A DNA stretch of 64,000 nt. Origin: Hymenobacter psychrophilus. GTDB taxonomy: Bacteria; Bacteroidota; Bacteroidia; Cytophagales; Hymenobacteraceae. A program made the translations under genes and the position numbers. Location of the stretch: contig NZ_FNOV01000005.1 of assembly GCF_900107135.1 (NCBI RefSeq), forward strand, positions 264,856 through 328,855. The letters are read 5' to 3'. Shown piece after piece: positions 52,451 through 61,137 of this stretch. Every line of letters begins with the position of its first letter. The stretch's first letter is position 1. The notes beneath the pieces are model-generated. The model saw only the letters and a list, made by a program, of their open reading frames with translations, searched no databases and had not been told where the DNA came from.

Positions 52451-55405
52451 ATGCGCAAAGAATTTAGGATTGGGCTTTTTTTGCTGGTCCTGGCCCTCAC
52501 CGGCCTGTTTGTTTCCTCCTCCGCCCCGCCGCCGGCCGATATGGGCCGGCCGATGACTGCCGCCGAGCAGCAGTGGGTTGATAGCGTGTTCACGGGCCTC
52601 ACGCCCGAACAGCGCCTGGGCCAGCTGTTTATGGTGGCTGCCTACTCCAACAAAGACCGTAAGCACGTTCAGTACACCGAGTTTCTGGTGAAGAACTATG
52701 GCATTGGCGGGCTGATGTTTCTGCAGGGCGGTCCGCGCCGGCAGGCCAGCCTGACCAACCGCTACCAGGCCGCCTCCAAGGTGCCTCTGCTCATTGCCAT
52801 GGATGCCGAATGGGGCCTCGATATGCGTCTCGATTCGAGCCTGCACTTCGCCAAGGGCATGACCCTGGGCGCCATGGACGACGACGAGTACGTGTACCAG
52901 ATGGGCCGCGAAATTGCGCTCAACCTCAAAACGCTGGGCGTGCACGTGAGCTTCTCGCCCGTTATCGACGTCAACTCCAACCCCAGCAACCCGGTTATCG
53001 GCAACCGCTCGTTCGGCGAAGACAAGGAGCAGGTAGCCACCCGCGGGGTGCGCTACATCCGCGGGCTGCAGGACCACGGCGTAATGGCCGTCGTCAAACA
53101 TTTTCCCGGCCACGGCGACACCGACGTGGACTCGCACGTGGCCCTGCCGGTTATCAATTCCGACCTGGCCCGGCTCATCAACGTCGACCTTTACCCCTTC
53201 CGCAAGGCCATTGATGAGGGCGTGATGGGCGTGATGGTGGGCCACCTCTACGTGCCGCTGCTCGATACGAGTCGCACGCTTTCGGCCACTATCTCGCCCA
53301 ACCTAGTAACCGGGCTGCTCAAGGAAAAAATGGGCTTCCGGGGACTGGTGTTCACCGACGCGCTCAACATGAAGAGCGTGTCGAACCTGTATAAGGGCGG
53401 CGAGCTGGACGCACTGGCTTTGCTGGCCGGCAACGACGTGCTGCTGTTTTCGGAGGATGTGCCGATGGCCGTGCAGAAGATAAAGGAGGCTATTGCAGAA
53501 GGTAAAATCGCGCAGGCCGATGTGGATTCGCGGGTCCGCAAAATGCTGCGCGCCAAGTTCTGGGCCGGCCTCAACCGTTACCGTCCCATCGATGTGCCGC
53601 ATCTGATGCAGAACCTGAACCGGCCCCTGAGCCGCATGGTGCAGCAGCAGATTTACGAGCATGCCGTAACGGTAGTTAAGAACGACGACGATATTCTGCC
53701 CTTCCAGCGCCTCGATACGCTGCGGATTGCCTCCATTACCATTGGTTCGGAAGCCGACGTCTACCGGCAGACCATGAACAAGTACCAGAGTGGGCCGGTG
53801 TACTCGGTGCCCAACCGCTACGCCCCCGACTCTACCTTCAACCGCATCAGCCGGCAGCTGGCGCCCTACAACGTAGTGGTGGTAAGCCTGCACAACATGA
53901 ACAACACGCCCACCCATAATTATGGGCTCGGCGACGGGGCACTGAAGTTTCTGAAAACGCTGCAGGCCAACCCGCGCCTGAAAACGGTGGTGGTGATGCT
54001 GGGCAACGCCTACGCCCTTAAAAACGTGGAAACCAGCCGCAACCTGGTTTGCAGCTACGAAGACAATTACGCCTCGCAACTGGTGGTACCGCAGGTGCTG
54101 TTCGGGGCGCTGCCGGCCCGGGGCCGCCTGCCGGTTACGGTATCGGAAAACCTGAAAGCCGGCCAGGGCCTGCCCACGCCCGATTTTCGCCGCCTGCGCT
54201 ACGGCACGCCCGAAGAAGTGGGCCTCGACTCCCGCATTCTAGCCCAGATTGATAACGTGGCCCTCGAGGCCGTGGCCTACGCCGCCGCCCCCGGCTGCCA
54301 GGTGCTGGTGGCCAAAGACGGCATGGTGGTATTCGACAAAAGCTACGGCTTCTACACCTACGATAAAACCCAGGCCGTTAACAACGGTACGCTCTACGAC
54401 CTGGCCTCGGTAACCAAAGTAGCCGGTACGCTGCAGGCCATTATGTGGCTCAAGGATGAAGGCCGCCTCAACCTCGACGAAAAGGTTTCCAGCTACCTGA
54501 CCGAGCTGAAATCGACCAATAAAAAGGACATGACGGTGCGCGAGGTGCTCATGCACCACGCCGGCCTCAAGCCCGGCATCCCCACCTGGGAGCGTACCAT
54601 CACCGGCACCGGCCTCAAGCCCGAGTTCTACGCCAGCACCGAGTCGCCCCAGTTCTCGCGCGAGGTAACGCCCACTATTTTCAGCGCCAGCACCTCCGAC
54701 GATACGGTGTGGGGCTGGATTCAGGAGTCGGCGCTACTGCCCAAGGTGAAGGGCAAATACCCGGTCGAGTATTCCGACCTGAGTTTTATGGTGATGAAGC
54801 GGCTGGCCGAAAAGCTGCTCAACCAACCCATCGAGCAATTTCTGGCCCGGCAGTTCTACCGTCCGCTGGGCCTGAACACCATGCTCTACAACCCGCTCGA
54901 CAAGTTTCCGAAGTCGTGCATCGCGCCTACCGAAAACGACACGTTCTACCGCCGCAGCCTGTTGCAGGGCAGCGTGCACGACCAAGCTGCGGCCCTGGTA
55001 GGCGGCGTGGGCGGGCACGCCGGCCTGTTTGCCAACGCCAACGACCTGGCCGTGCTCATGCAGATGAACCTGCAGAACGGCCGCTACGGCGGGCAGCGCT
55101 TCTTCCAGACGCCTATAGTAACTGAGTTTGCCCGCGGCACCGAAGCCGGCAGTCGCCGCGGCTTAGGCTGGGACCGGGGCGACCCAAGCAAGCCCGAGGG
55201 CCCTACCAGCAACCTCTCGCCGGCCAGCACCTTTGGCCACACCGGCTTCACCGGCACCTGCGTCTGGATGGACCCAGAAAACAAAATCCTCTACATCTTT
55301 CTTTCTAACCGCGTGTACCCCGACGCCGGCAATAAGAAGTTGGTGCAGTACAACATCCGCACCCGCATCCACGATGTGATTTACAAAGCCCTGCAAAAAA
55401 CATGA
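52451..55405 (+). CDS. Fused glycoside hydrolase family 3 and serine hydrolase
   Basis: A 984-residue envelope protein with an N-terminal membrane signal (LFLLVLALTGLFVSSS). Residues about 40-370 are a GH3 beta-N-acetylglucosaminidase-like domain with KHFPGHGDTDVDSH (Lys216/His217) and the candidate nucleophile Asp303 in FTDALNMKS. A GH3 C-terminal-like sandwich follows (about 395-570). Residues about 590-980 are a class C beta-lactamase/penicillin-binding-protein-like serine hydrolase with SVTK (Ser653, Lys656), YSDLSF as the YxN-like motif and GHTGFTG as the KTG-like motif. The combination suggests peptidoglycan recycling or remodelling; such fusions occur in Bacteroidota. Confidence 0.93.
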   Translation: MRKEFRIGLFLLVLALTGLFVSSSAPPPADMGRPMTAAEQQWVDSVFTGLTPEQRLGQLFMVAAYSNKDRKHVQYTEFLVKNYGIGGLMFLQGGPRRQASLTNRYQAASKVPLLIAMDAEWGLDMRLDSSLHFAKGMTLGAMDDDEYVYQMGREIALNLKTLGVHVSFSPVIDVNSNPSNPVIGNRSFGEDKEQVATRGVRYIRGLQDHGVMAVVKHFPGHGDTDVDSHVALPVINSDLARLINVDLYPFRKAIDEGVMGVMVGHLYVPLLDTSRTLSATISPNLVTGLLKEKMGFRGLVFTDALNMKSVSNLYKGGELDALALLAGNDVLLFSEDVPMAVQKIKEAIAEGKIAQADVDSRVRKMLRAKFWAGLNRYRPIDVPHLMQNLNRPLSRMVQQQIYEHAVTVVKNDDDILPFQRLDTLRIASITIGSEADVYRQTMNKYQSGPVYSVPNRYAPDSTFNRISRQLAPYNVVVVSLHNMNNTPTHNYGLGDGALKFLKTLQANPRLKTVVVMLGNAYALKNVETSRNLVCSYEDNYASQLVVPQVLFGALPARGRLPVTVSENLKAGQGLPTPDFRRLRYGTPEEVGLDSRILAQIDNVALEAVAYAAAPGCQVLVAKDGMVVFDKSYGFYTYDKTQAVNNGTLYDLASVTKVAGTLQAIMWLKDEGRLNLDEKVSSYLTELKSTNKKDMTVREVLMHHAGLKPGIPTWERTITGTGLKPEFYASTESPQFSREVTPTIFSASTSDDTVWGWIQESALLPKVKGKYPVEYSDLSFMVMKRLAEKLLNQPIEQFLARQFYRPLGLNTMLYNPLDKFPKSCIAPTENDTFYRRSLLQGSVHDQAAALVGGVGGHAGLFANANDLAVLMQMNLQNGRYGGQRFFQTPIVTEFARGTEAGSRRGLGWDRGDPSKPEGPTSNLSPASTFGHTGFTGTCVWMDPENKILYIFLSNRVYPDAGNKKLVQYNIRTRIHDVIYKALQKT

Positions 55406-55441
55406 TCTGTTGCCCGGCTTTTCCGTTTCTTTGATTCCGCG

Positions 55442-55490
55442 ACCGGCGGTGAGACGTTCCAACTGGGAGCAACTCGCCGCCGGTTTTTTT
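55442..55490 (+). terminator. Intrinsic terminator after the GH3 fusion gene
   Basis: ACCGGCGGTGAG (55442-55453) pairs with CTCGCCGCCGGT (55473-55484), one mismatch, followed by T residues to 55490. Confidence 0.85.
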
Positions 55491-55531
55491 AGTCCTTTGC
55501 GTAGCATTACGCCTCCCTTGCCCTCTTCCCC

Positions 55532-56668
55532 ATGAACATCGGTATCGTTTGTTATCCCACTTTCGGCGGCTCGGGCGTCGTGGCCACCGAGTTGGGTAAA
55601 GCCCTGGCGCAGCGCGGACACCGCGTCCACTTCATCACCTACAGCCAGCCGGTGCGCCTGGATTTCTTCAACGAGAACCTGTTCTACCACGAAGTCTATA
55701 TTCCGCCCTACCCGCTGTTCCAGTTTCCGCCCTACGAGCTGGCCCTGGCTAGTAAGATGGTCGATATTGCCCAGAACGAGAAGCTCGACGTGCTGCACGT
55801 GCACTATGCCATTCCGCACGCCTCGGCCGCGTTCATGGCCAAGCAGATTCTGCTCACCCGTGGCATCCGCATTCCGGTGGTTACTACCCTGCACGGCACC
55901 GATATCACGCTGGTAGGCAAGGATGCCAGCTACGAGCCCGTCGTTACCTTCAGTATCAACCAGAGCGACGGTGTGACGGCCGTGTCGGCCGATTTGCGAC
56001 GCGAAACCTACGAGTACTTCGCCATCGAGAAGGAAATTGAGGTCATTCCGAACTTCATCAATCTGGAGCGCTTTCAGAAGCAGGCCAAAAACCATTTCAA
56101 GGCCGCCATTGCCCCCGAGGGCGAAAAGCTGCTGGTGCACACCAGCAACTTCCGCTCGGTGAAGCGGGTGGATGACGTGGTACACATTTTTGCCGGCGTG
56201 CGCGCCCAAATGCCTGCCAAGCTGCTGCTGGTCGGCGACGGGCCCGACCGCCCGCGTATCGAAAAGCTCTGCCGCGACATTGGCCTGTGCCAGGACATCC
56301 GGTTTCTGGGCAAGCTCGAAGCCGTGGAGGAGGTGCTCAGCATTGCTGATTTGTTCCTGATGCCTTCCGAGAAGGAAAGCTTCGGCTTGGCGGCCCTGGA
56401 GGCCATGGCCTGCGAGGTGCCGGTTATCAGCACCAACGCCGGCGGCATTCCCGAGCTCAACGAGCACGGCGTCACGGGCATGGTCAGCAACGTTGGCGAC
56501 GTGGCCGATATGGTGAAAAACGCCCTCTACGTGCTGGCCGACGAAAACCTGCCCCGTTTCAAAGCCGCCGCCCACGCCCGCGCCGAAACCTTCGCGCTCG
56601 ATACCGTGGTGCCCCTCTACGAAGCCTGCTACCGCCGCGCCATTGAGACGGTGGCGGTAGGTGTGTAA
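55532..56668 (+). CDS. bshA: BshA, N-acetyl-alpha-D-glucosaminyl L-malate synthase
   Basis: A 378-residue GT-B fold glycosyltransferase (family 4) making GlcNAc-malate, the first step of bacillithiol synthesis. MNIGIVCYPTFGGSGVVATE is the BshA start; HVHYAIPHASAAFMAKQIL and TTLHGTDITLVG follow; the C-terminal donor domain has LLLVGDGPDRPRIE and PSEKESFGLAALEAMACEVP (split). No bshB or bshC is in the window. Confidence 0.95.
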   Translation: MNIGIVCYPTFGGSGVVATELGKALAQRGHRVHFITYSQPVRLDFFNENLFYHEVYIPPYPLFQFPPYELALASKMVDIAQNEKLDVLHVHYAIPHASAAFMAKQILLTRGIRIPVVTTLHGTDITLVGKDASYEPVVTFSINQSDGVTAVSADLRRETYEYFAIEKEIEVIPNFINLERFQKQAKNHFKAAIAPEGEKLLVHTSNFRSVKRVDDVVHIFAGVRAQMPAKLLLVGDGPDRPRIEKLCRDIGLCQDIRFLGKLEAVEEVLSIADLFLMPSEKESFGLAALEAMACEVPVISTNAGGIPELNEHGVTGMVSNVGDVADMVKNALYVLADENLPRFKAAAHARAETFALDTVVPLYEACYRRAIETVAVGV

Positions 56669-56673
56669 AGGGG

Positions 56674-56786
56674 AAAATCATGTCATTCTGAGCGGAGCGA
56701 AGAATCTCGCGTGCCATAGTAATTCCTGCTATCAGGGTTACTATGGCACGCGAGATTCTTCGCTCCGCTCAGAATGACATGATTTT
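56674..56786. repeat. REP-like intergenic hairpin, copy F: perfect 49-bp arms
   Basis: The left arm 56674-56722 and right arm 56738-56786 are perfect reverse complements with a 15-nt loop. The outer part (GTCATTCTGAGCGGAGCGAA) is that of the family; the inner stem (GAATCTCGCGTGCCATAGTAA, two parts GAATCTCGCG and TGCCATAGTAA) is different from the other copies. A short T-run follows, so it may also end bshA and the convergent gene. Confidence 0.95.
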
Positions 56787-56808
56787 TTAGTCCTATAAGT
56801 CCCCTCAT

Positions 56809-57348
56809 TTAAAACATAGCTACAGCCTCGCGCTTCACGGCCATAATGGCGGCGGCGGTGGGGTCGGGCAGCTCGTCGGTCATCAGCATTTCGAGGATGC
56901 GGCGGGCCAGCTCGGGGCCGCGGGCCTCGATGGGGTTGGCCAACTTCTGAAACTGGCTGCTGATGAGGTTGCTGACGCTGTTCTGGGCCTGCCGCACCGC
57001 CGCCCAGGTTTCGGGCTGCATATAGAGCTGCTGGCTGAGGTTGTGCTCCACCTCGGCCCTGATTTCCTGGAGCAGCAGCCGGTGGTAGTCGGCGGCCGAG
57101 AGGTTGGCGCTGCTTATGCGTATCAGCAGGTTCTGGGGACTGAGGCGTTCGAGTAGCAGCGTAACGCGCTCCAGAGCCTGCAGGCGCAGCGGCAACGTGG
57201 TTTTGCTGGCCTCCAGGCGCATCTCAATCAGGCGCCGCTGCTGCTCGCGCTCCAGAAACTGCTGAAACAGGAAGTAAATGGCGCCGGCCACAATAAGGGC
57301 CGGCAGAATGATTTTGAGCAGGTCGAAAATATACGCAGTAGTGTCCAT
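56809..57348 (-). CDS. Conserved single-pass membrane protein
   Basis: A 179-residue protein: one N-terminal transmembrane helix (LLKIILPALIVAGAIYFLFQQFL), then a basic, helical cytoplasmic region with QALERVTLLLERLSPQNLLIR and AEVEHNLSQQLYMQPETWAAV. The LLERLSP-N-LL-R phrase is typical of an uncharacterised Bacteroidota family (I think DUF7935). The function is unknown. The ATG at 57348 precedes the helix directly; an upstream frame adds 31 residues. A TATCTTTA box lies at 57412-57419 on this strand. Confidence 0.8.
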   Translation of the reverse strand: MDTTAYIFDLLKIILPALIVAGAIYFLFQQFLEREQQRRLIEMRLEASKTTLPLRLQALERVTLLLERLSPQNLLIRISSANLSAADYHRLLLQEIRAEVEHNLSQQLYMQPETWAAVRQAQNSVSNLISSQFQKLANPIEARGPELARRILEMLMTDELPDPTAAAIMAVKREAVAMF

Positions 57349-57532
57349 GCGGGCGGGTAAGTAGAAGAACAAGCGCCTTTGAACGGTACTGGGGGCGGCT
57401 TGTTGCGGGGGTAAAGATAGGGCGTGAACCGCCGGGGCCAAGCCGTTGTTGTAGCCTCAAACGCCGCCGGCCCACCATGTAGTGTGCCGGGCTGCCGTTG
57501 ACGGGGCCGGGCCCCGGCTACCGCTGGCGTTG

Positions 57533-57540
57533 TATCTTTG
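57533..57540 (+). promoter_or_regulatory. -7 box TATCTTTG of the IscA-type gene
   Basis: An exact TAnnTTTG match with a 25-nt gap to the ATG at 57566, which supports that start. Confidence 0.55.
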
Positions 57541-57565
57541 CCCCCTACTTCAAACCGAACTTACT

Positions 57566-57919
57566 ATGGCAACGGCCGTCTCTACCAAACTTGCTCCTAT
57601 CAGCCTCACCCCCCGCGCGCTGGAGGAGGTTCGCAATATTCTCATTGAAAAGGCCGTACCCGGCGAGTATGGCCTGCGTGTGGGCGTGCAGGGCGGCGGC
57701 TGCTCGGGCATGAGCTACCTACTGGGCTTCGACAAGCCCAAGGAGCAGGACGAAACCTTCGACCTTGACGGGGTGCTGCTCATCATGGATAAAAAACACG
57801 CCATGTACGTGCTGGGCATGGAGGTTGACTTCCAGGACGGCCTAAACGCCCGCGGCTTCATCTTCAGCAACCCCCAGGCCAAAAGCACCTGCGGCTGCGG
57901 CTCCTCGTTCTCGTCGTAA
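57566..57919 (+). CDS. HesB/IscA family iron-sulfur cluster assembly protein
   Basis: A 117-residue A-type carrier protein. The three conserved cysteines are Cys46 in GGGCSGMSY and Cys109/Cys111 in the CGCG tail motif. It receives Fe-S clusters or iron and passes them to target proteins. Length and layout match IscA/SufA/ErpA; which of these it replaces cannot be told. It stands alone, with its own promoter and terminator. Confidence 0.94.
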   Translation: MATAVSTKLAPISLTPRALEEVRNILIEKAVPGEYGLRVGVQGGGCSGMSYLLGFDKPKEQDETFDLDGVLLIMDKKHAMYVLGMEVDFQDGLNARGFIFSNPQAKSTCGCGSSFSS

Positions 57920-57930
57920 TCCATGTTTCT

Positions 57931-57958
57931 GGCTGACAGCTATTAGCTGCCGGCTTAG
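57931..57958. repeat. Short degenerate heptamer array
   Basis: Four units in 7-bp phase (GGCTGAC, AGCTATT, AGCTGCC, GGCTTAG), 11 bp after the IscA-type stop codon. Related to the AGCTNNN array at 47661. Confidence 0.55.
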
Positions 57959-57983
57959 CCCTGAACGTTACCTTACCACTTCT

Positions 57984-58018
57984 AAAAGCCTCCCCCAGCG
58001 TATTGGGGGAGGCTTTTG
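57984..58018. terminator. Bidirectional terminator between IscA-type and DUF2254 genes
   Basis: A 14-bp perfect stem AAAAGCCTCCCCCA/TGGGGGAGGCTTTT (57984-57997, 58004-58017) with a 6-nt loop, serving convergent genes. Confidence 0.88.
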
Positions 58019-58071
58019 CTTTCTCCGGCATACCGTAACATCAGACGGTAACTTACCTAACCACCGGCGCG

Positions 58072-59427
58072 CTATGAAACCTGCGGTACGGCTGGCAGCA
58101 GCGCCTTGGCCAGAAATGCCCGCACCATCCCCAGCCGGTGGCGGACCTGATTCTGCTCGTATTCGCGGGTAAGCGTAGTTTCCGTGGTGCGCTCGATCAG
58201 GTCGCACTGGCGGCGCAGCGCTTGCCGGCGCTTGTAGGAGCCCGTGCGGCGGCCAATCGTTTGGAGAGCTTTGAGCTGGCGTAGCAACACGGCCACGTTA
58301 TCGTCGCCGCTGCTGCGGATCTGGTCGAAGGCCAGCTTGACGAAATCTTCGAAGTTACGGGTATGGGCAATCAGGCGTACCTGGCCGTCGGCGGCGCGCA
58401 GGGGCTGGTGCAGCTCGCGGCTGGCCAAAAAGGTCAGCATGGCCCCCAACCGATCGATGCATATAACGGCCGTGGTAGTATCGTTGATACCGGGCGACAG
58501 CGCCTTGAGGGCAATATCAACAATCTGGCGAAAGCCGAAAGCCACATCCTGCTGGTCGATGCTGCGTTGGTTGTCGATGGTGAAATAGCCGTTCAGCTGC
58601 TCTTGCTCTTCGTCGGTGGGCAGGCGGTCGGCAGCGTAATAGGCCACCGCCACCAAGGGCGTGTCGAGGGTTACGAAGTCGCCGAGGCGGTGTTCGAGCC
58701 GTATTACGGCGTCGTTTTTGGTGGCGAACTCCAGCAGCTCCTTACTGGCTACCCCCTGCATGTAGCCGGTAGCGGCGGCAGGCACCAGATGCCAGTTCTG
58801 GTCGGTGGTGCGTAGCGTTTCCTCCTCTTCTTTGTCGGCCTCCTCCCCTACCTGCTTAGGGAAGATTTTGGTCATGCTACTAATGGTTTCGTTGGCCGCT
58901 TCGGCAATAATGTTGGCCGCCTGAATAGATGTAGCAATGTGATGAATGAAGAAAATTAGCATCCCGATACTGACCAAGGCCATCAGCAAGGCAAACGACA
59001 CGGCCAGCGGTGGCACGAACCCCGAATCATGGTCGCTGCTGTCGCGGATAGTGCGCAGCACAATCAGGGAGTACACAAAAATGCTCACGAAAAAGCCCAT
59101 CACCACTTGGTTGGGCCGGTCGCGCATGAAATTGCGCAGGATGCGCGAGGTATACTGCCCCGATACGGTAGCCAGCGTGGAGAGCGTGAGCGAGAAAATA
59201 AGGGCCGCGACCGTAATGGCCGAGCCGGAAATCGACGAGAGCATCCCCCGGGCCCCACTGGACCCGGCCCCAAACAGCAGCGGATAGTCAGAGGTCCATT
59301 TGTTGCTGGTGCTGTTATCCAGCAGCACCAGCCCGTAGGCCAGTATCATCGATGAGATGACCATCAGCGTGGGCACAAACCACAGGCTCGCGTTGATGTT
59401 GAGCCACCAACTCTTGATTTTGTTCAT
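58072..59427 (-). CDS. DUF2254 family membrane protein
   Basis: A 451-residue protein with four predicted transmembrane helices in the first 175 residues (LWFVPTLMVISSMILAYGLV, then SAITVAALIFSLTLSTLATV, and two more) and a large soluble domain. ALSPGINDTTTAVICIDRLG is the DUF2254 signature. The function is unknown. It is the last gene of a three-gene membrane group with DUF421 and MscS proteins. Confidence 0.92.
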   Translation of the reverse strand: MNKIKSWWLNINASLWFVPTLMVISSMILAYGLVLLDNSTSNKWTSDYPLLFGAGSSGARGMLSSISGSAITVAALIFSLTLSTLATVSGQYTSRILRNFMRDRPNQVVMGFFVSIFVYSLIVLRTIRDSSDHDSGFVPPLAVSFALLMALVSIGMLIFFIHHIATSIQAANIIAEAANETISSMTKIFPKQVGEEADKEEEETLRTTDQNWHLVPAAATGYMQGVASKELLEFATKNDAVIRLEHRLGDFVTLDTPLVAVAYYAADRLPTDEEQEQLNGYFTIDNQRSIDQQDVAFGFRQIVDIALKALSPGINDTTTAVICIDRLGAMLTFLASRELHQPLRAADGQVRLIAHTRNFEDFVKLAFDQIRSSGDDNVAVLLRQLKALQTIGRRTGSYKRRQALRRQCDLIERTTETTLTREYEQNQVRHRLGMVRAFLAKALLPAVPQVS

Positions 59428-59488
59428 GAACGAAATGAAGGAATAATGGGCGGTGGATGAGGTAATCTATAGGTGGCGCTTCGCGTTG

Positions 59489-60010
59489 CTACGGTTTAGG
59501 CACGTCGCTTAGGGCCGAGTGCGAGGCGTCGGGGGCTTCGTGCTGGAGGGCGTTGAGCGTACCATCGTTTTCGAGTACTACGGCGGCGGCATCGGCCAGC
59601 GAAGCAATGCCCCGCTCGCGCAGGCTGGTCAGGATTTCACCCTCCGTTACCCGCTCGGCCTTCATCACAGCGTGCAGAAACCGGCCCTGGTACACGAGCA
59701 AGGTGGGTTCGGCCTTTACCAGCTTATCCACGGCCGAGTAGCGCACCGACAACCAGGTAATGCCATATTGCAGACCAATGAGCAGACCCATACCTAACAA
59801 GCCATCGGCCAGGGCCACGCTTTTGTTCAGCACCGTGGAAGCCAGCGTGGAACCCAAAGCCACTGTCACAATGAGGTCGAAGGCGTTCATCTTCGAGAGC
59901 GTACGCTTGCCTGAGGTGCGTAGCAGTAAAATAAGGCCCACGTAGGCCAGCACGCCAGTCACGACAATTCGAGCCAGGCTGGCCCAGCTAGTAAAAAAAG
60001 TATGTTCCAT
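59489..60010 (-). CDS. DUF421 (YetF-like) membrane protein
   Basis: A 173-residue protein with three N-terminal transmembrane helices and a small C-terminal domain. LRTSGKRTLSKMNAFDLIVT and VALGSTLAS are the DUF421 signature, and GEILTSLRERGIASLADA the soluble-domain motif. The function is unknown; YetF-like proteins are linked to envelope and spore stress in Bacillus. It is 24 bp from the MscS gene. Confidence 0.92.
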   Translation of the reverse strand: MEHTFFTSWASLARIVVTGVLAYVGLILLLRTSGKRTLSKMNAFDLIVTVALGSTLASTVLNKSVALADGLLGMGLLIGLQYGITWLSVRYSAVDKLVKAEPTLLVYQGRFLHAVMKAERVTEGEILTSLRERGIASLADAAAVVLENDGTLNALQHEAPDASHSALSDVPKP

Positions 60011-60034
60011 AAGCAGTTGATTGCAGGTATTCGG

Positions 60035-60994
60035 CTAGCCAGGCCCCAGGCTGGTACCACTTGGGTTAACCGCCGGCTTGGTGGGCCGCTTGGGGTCTTC
60101 GGGCGGGTCGGCGAGGGTGCCGGGCTCGGCCATGGCCACCTGAATGGGTACGGCCGGCATTTTGGTTGGCAGCCGTAGCTCCAGAATATCGGGCGGCAGG
60201 GCGTAGCCACCAGCCATGAGGGCCTTTTTCACCCGGTTCATCACCCGGCTGCGCAGCTCCAGCGTGGCCCGGCGGTAATCCTCGGTGTTGGTCCAGAAAA
60301 ACACTTTCAGGTTCACGGTGCTGGCGGCCAGCTCATCGACCACGGCAAACGGCTCGCGCTCGATCAGCACTTCCGGCTCCTTGCGCACCTGCTCCAGAAT
60401 CAGGGCAATGGCAGCAGCTACATCATCATCGTAATCAACACCCACCACAAAATCCTGGCGGATAAATCCGTCGCGGGTGTAGTTGATGAGGGGTTCCTTG
60501 AGCACGATGGCGTTGGGAATGGAGATGTCGCGGCCGTCGAAGGTGCCCATTTCAGTGGTCCGCAGGTTGAGTTTGGTAATCTGCCCAAACATATCCTGGA
60601 TCTTCACCGTGTCATTCACACCAAAGGGGCGGTTGAAGGCCAGAATGATACCGGCCAGGAAGTTCTCGGCAATATCCTTGAAGGCAAAGCCCACCACGAA
60701 AGCCGACAGGCCGGCGGCGCCCAGAATGCCGCCCACCACGCCCGAGAAGCCCAGAATATTGAGCGCCAGCACCAACCCCGTCAGGACCAGCACCCAGCGA
60801 CCCACCTGGGTCAGAAAGTCAGTTAGCAGCGGATCGTCGGAGTGGGCGCTGAGCTTGGCGGCCAACCAAGTGCGCAAGCGGCTGGCTCCTATCCAAACTA
60901 CGCCCATTACCAAGGCCGCAATCAGCAGCCGGGGCAGCATATAGAGGAACTGCTCCCAGTAACCGTGAAGCACTTGGCTGAAATCGTCGAACAT
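60035..60994 (-). CDS. MscS family mechanosensitive ion channel
   Basis: A 319-residue channel. Three transmembrane helices are followed by the pore helix and beta domain: GILGAAGLSAFVVGFAFKD, ENFLAGIILAFNRPFGVND, and TFDGRDISIPNAIVLKEPLINYTR. It opens under membrane tension on osmotic downshock. The C-terminal 35 residues are Pro-rich. It leads the three-gene membrane operon. Confidence 0.94.
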   Translation of the reverse strand: MFDDFSQVLHGYWEQFLYMLPRLLIAALVMGVVWIGASRLRTWLAAKLSAHSDDPLLTDFLTQVGRWVLVLTGLVLALNILGFSGVVGGILGAAGLSAFVVGFAFKDIAENFLAGIILAFNRPFGVNDTVKIQDMFGQITKLNLRTTEMGTFDGRDISIPNAIVLKEPLINYTRDGFIRQDFVVGVDYDDDVAAAIALILEQVRKEPEVLIEREPFAVVDELAASTVNLKVFFWTNTEDYRRATLELRSRVMNRVKKALMAGGYALPPDILELRLPTKMPAVPIQVAMAEPGTLADPPEDPKRPTKPAVNPSGTSLGPG

Positions 60995-61040
60995 ATGGGT
61001 AGCGGGATTGAGTGAACAGTTCTGTTTGTACGGGGGTGTC

Positions 61041-61120
61041 CGTTGTCAGTTGTCGGTTGCCAATTACCGGTTGTTGGTTATCAGTCCGTGCAACAACCGA
61101 TAACCCGCAACTGGTAACTA
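61041..61120. repeat. Inverted pair of degenerate heptamer arrays
   Basis: 61041-61089 reads in 7-bp phase as CGTTGTC, AGTTGTC, GGTTGCC, AATTACC, GGTTGTT, GGTTATC, AGTCCGT. From about 61091 the complementary type follows: CAACAAC, CGATAAC, CCGCAAC, TGGTAAC, TAACCAC. It fills the spacer between the MscS and acylase genes. Confidence 0.8.
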
Positions 61121-61137
61121 ACCACTAATTTGCGTCT

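Noticed and set aside
56674..56786. tRNA or other structured RNA gene
   Set aside because: It is a perfect two-arm palindrome with no cloverleaf and its outer arms recur at six other spacers, so it is a repeat element.
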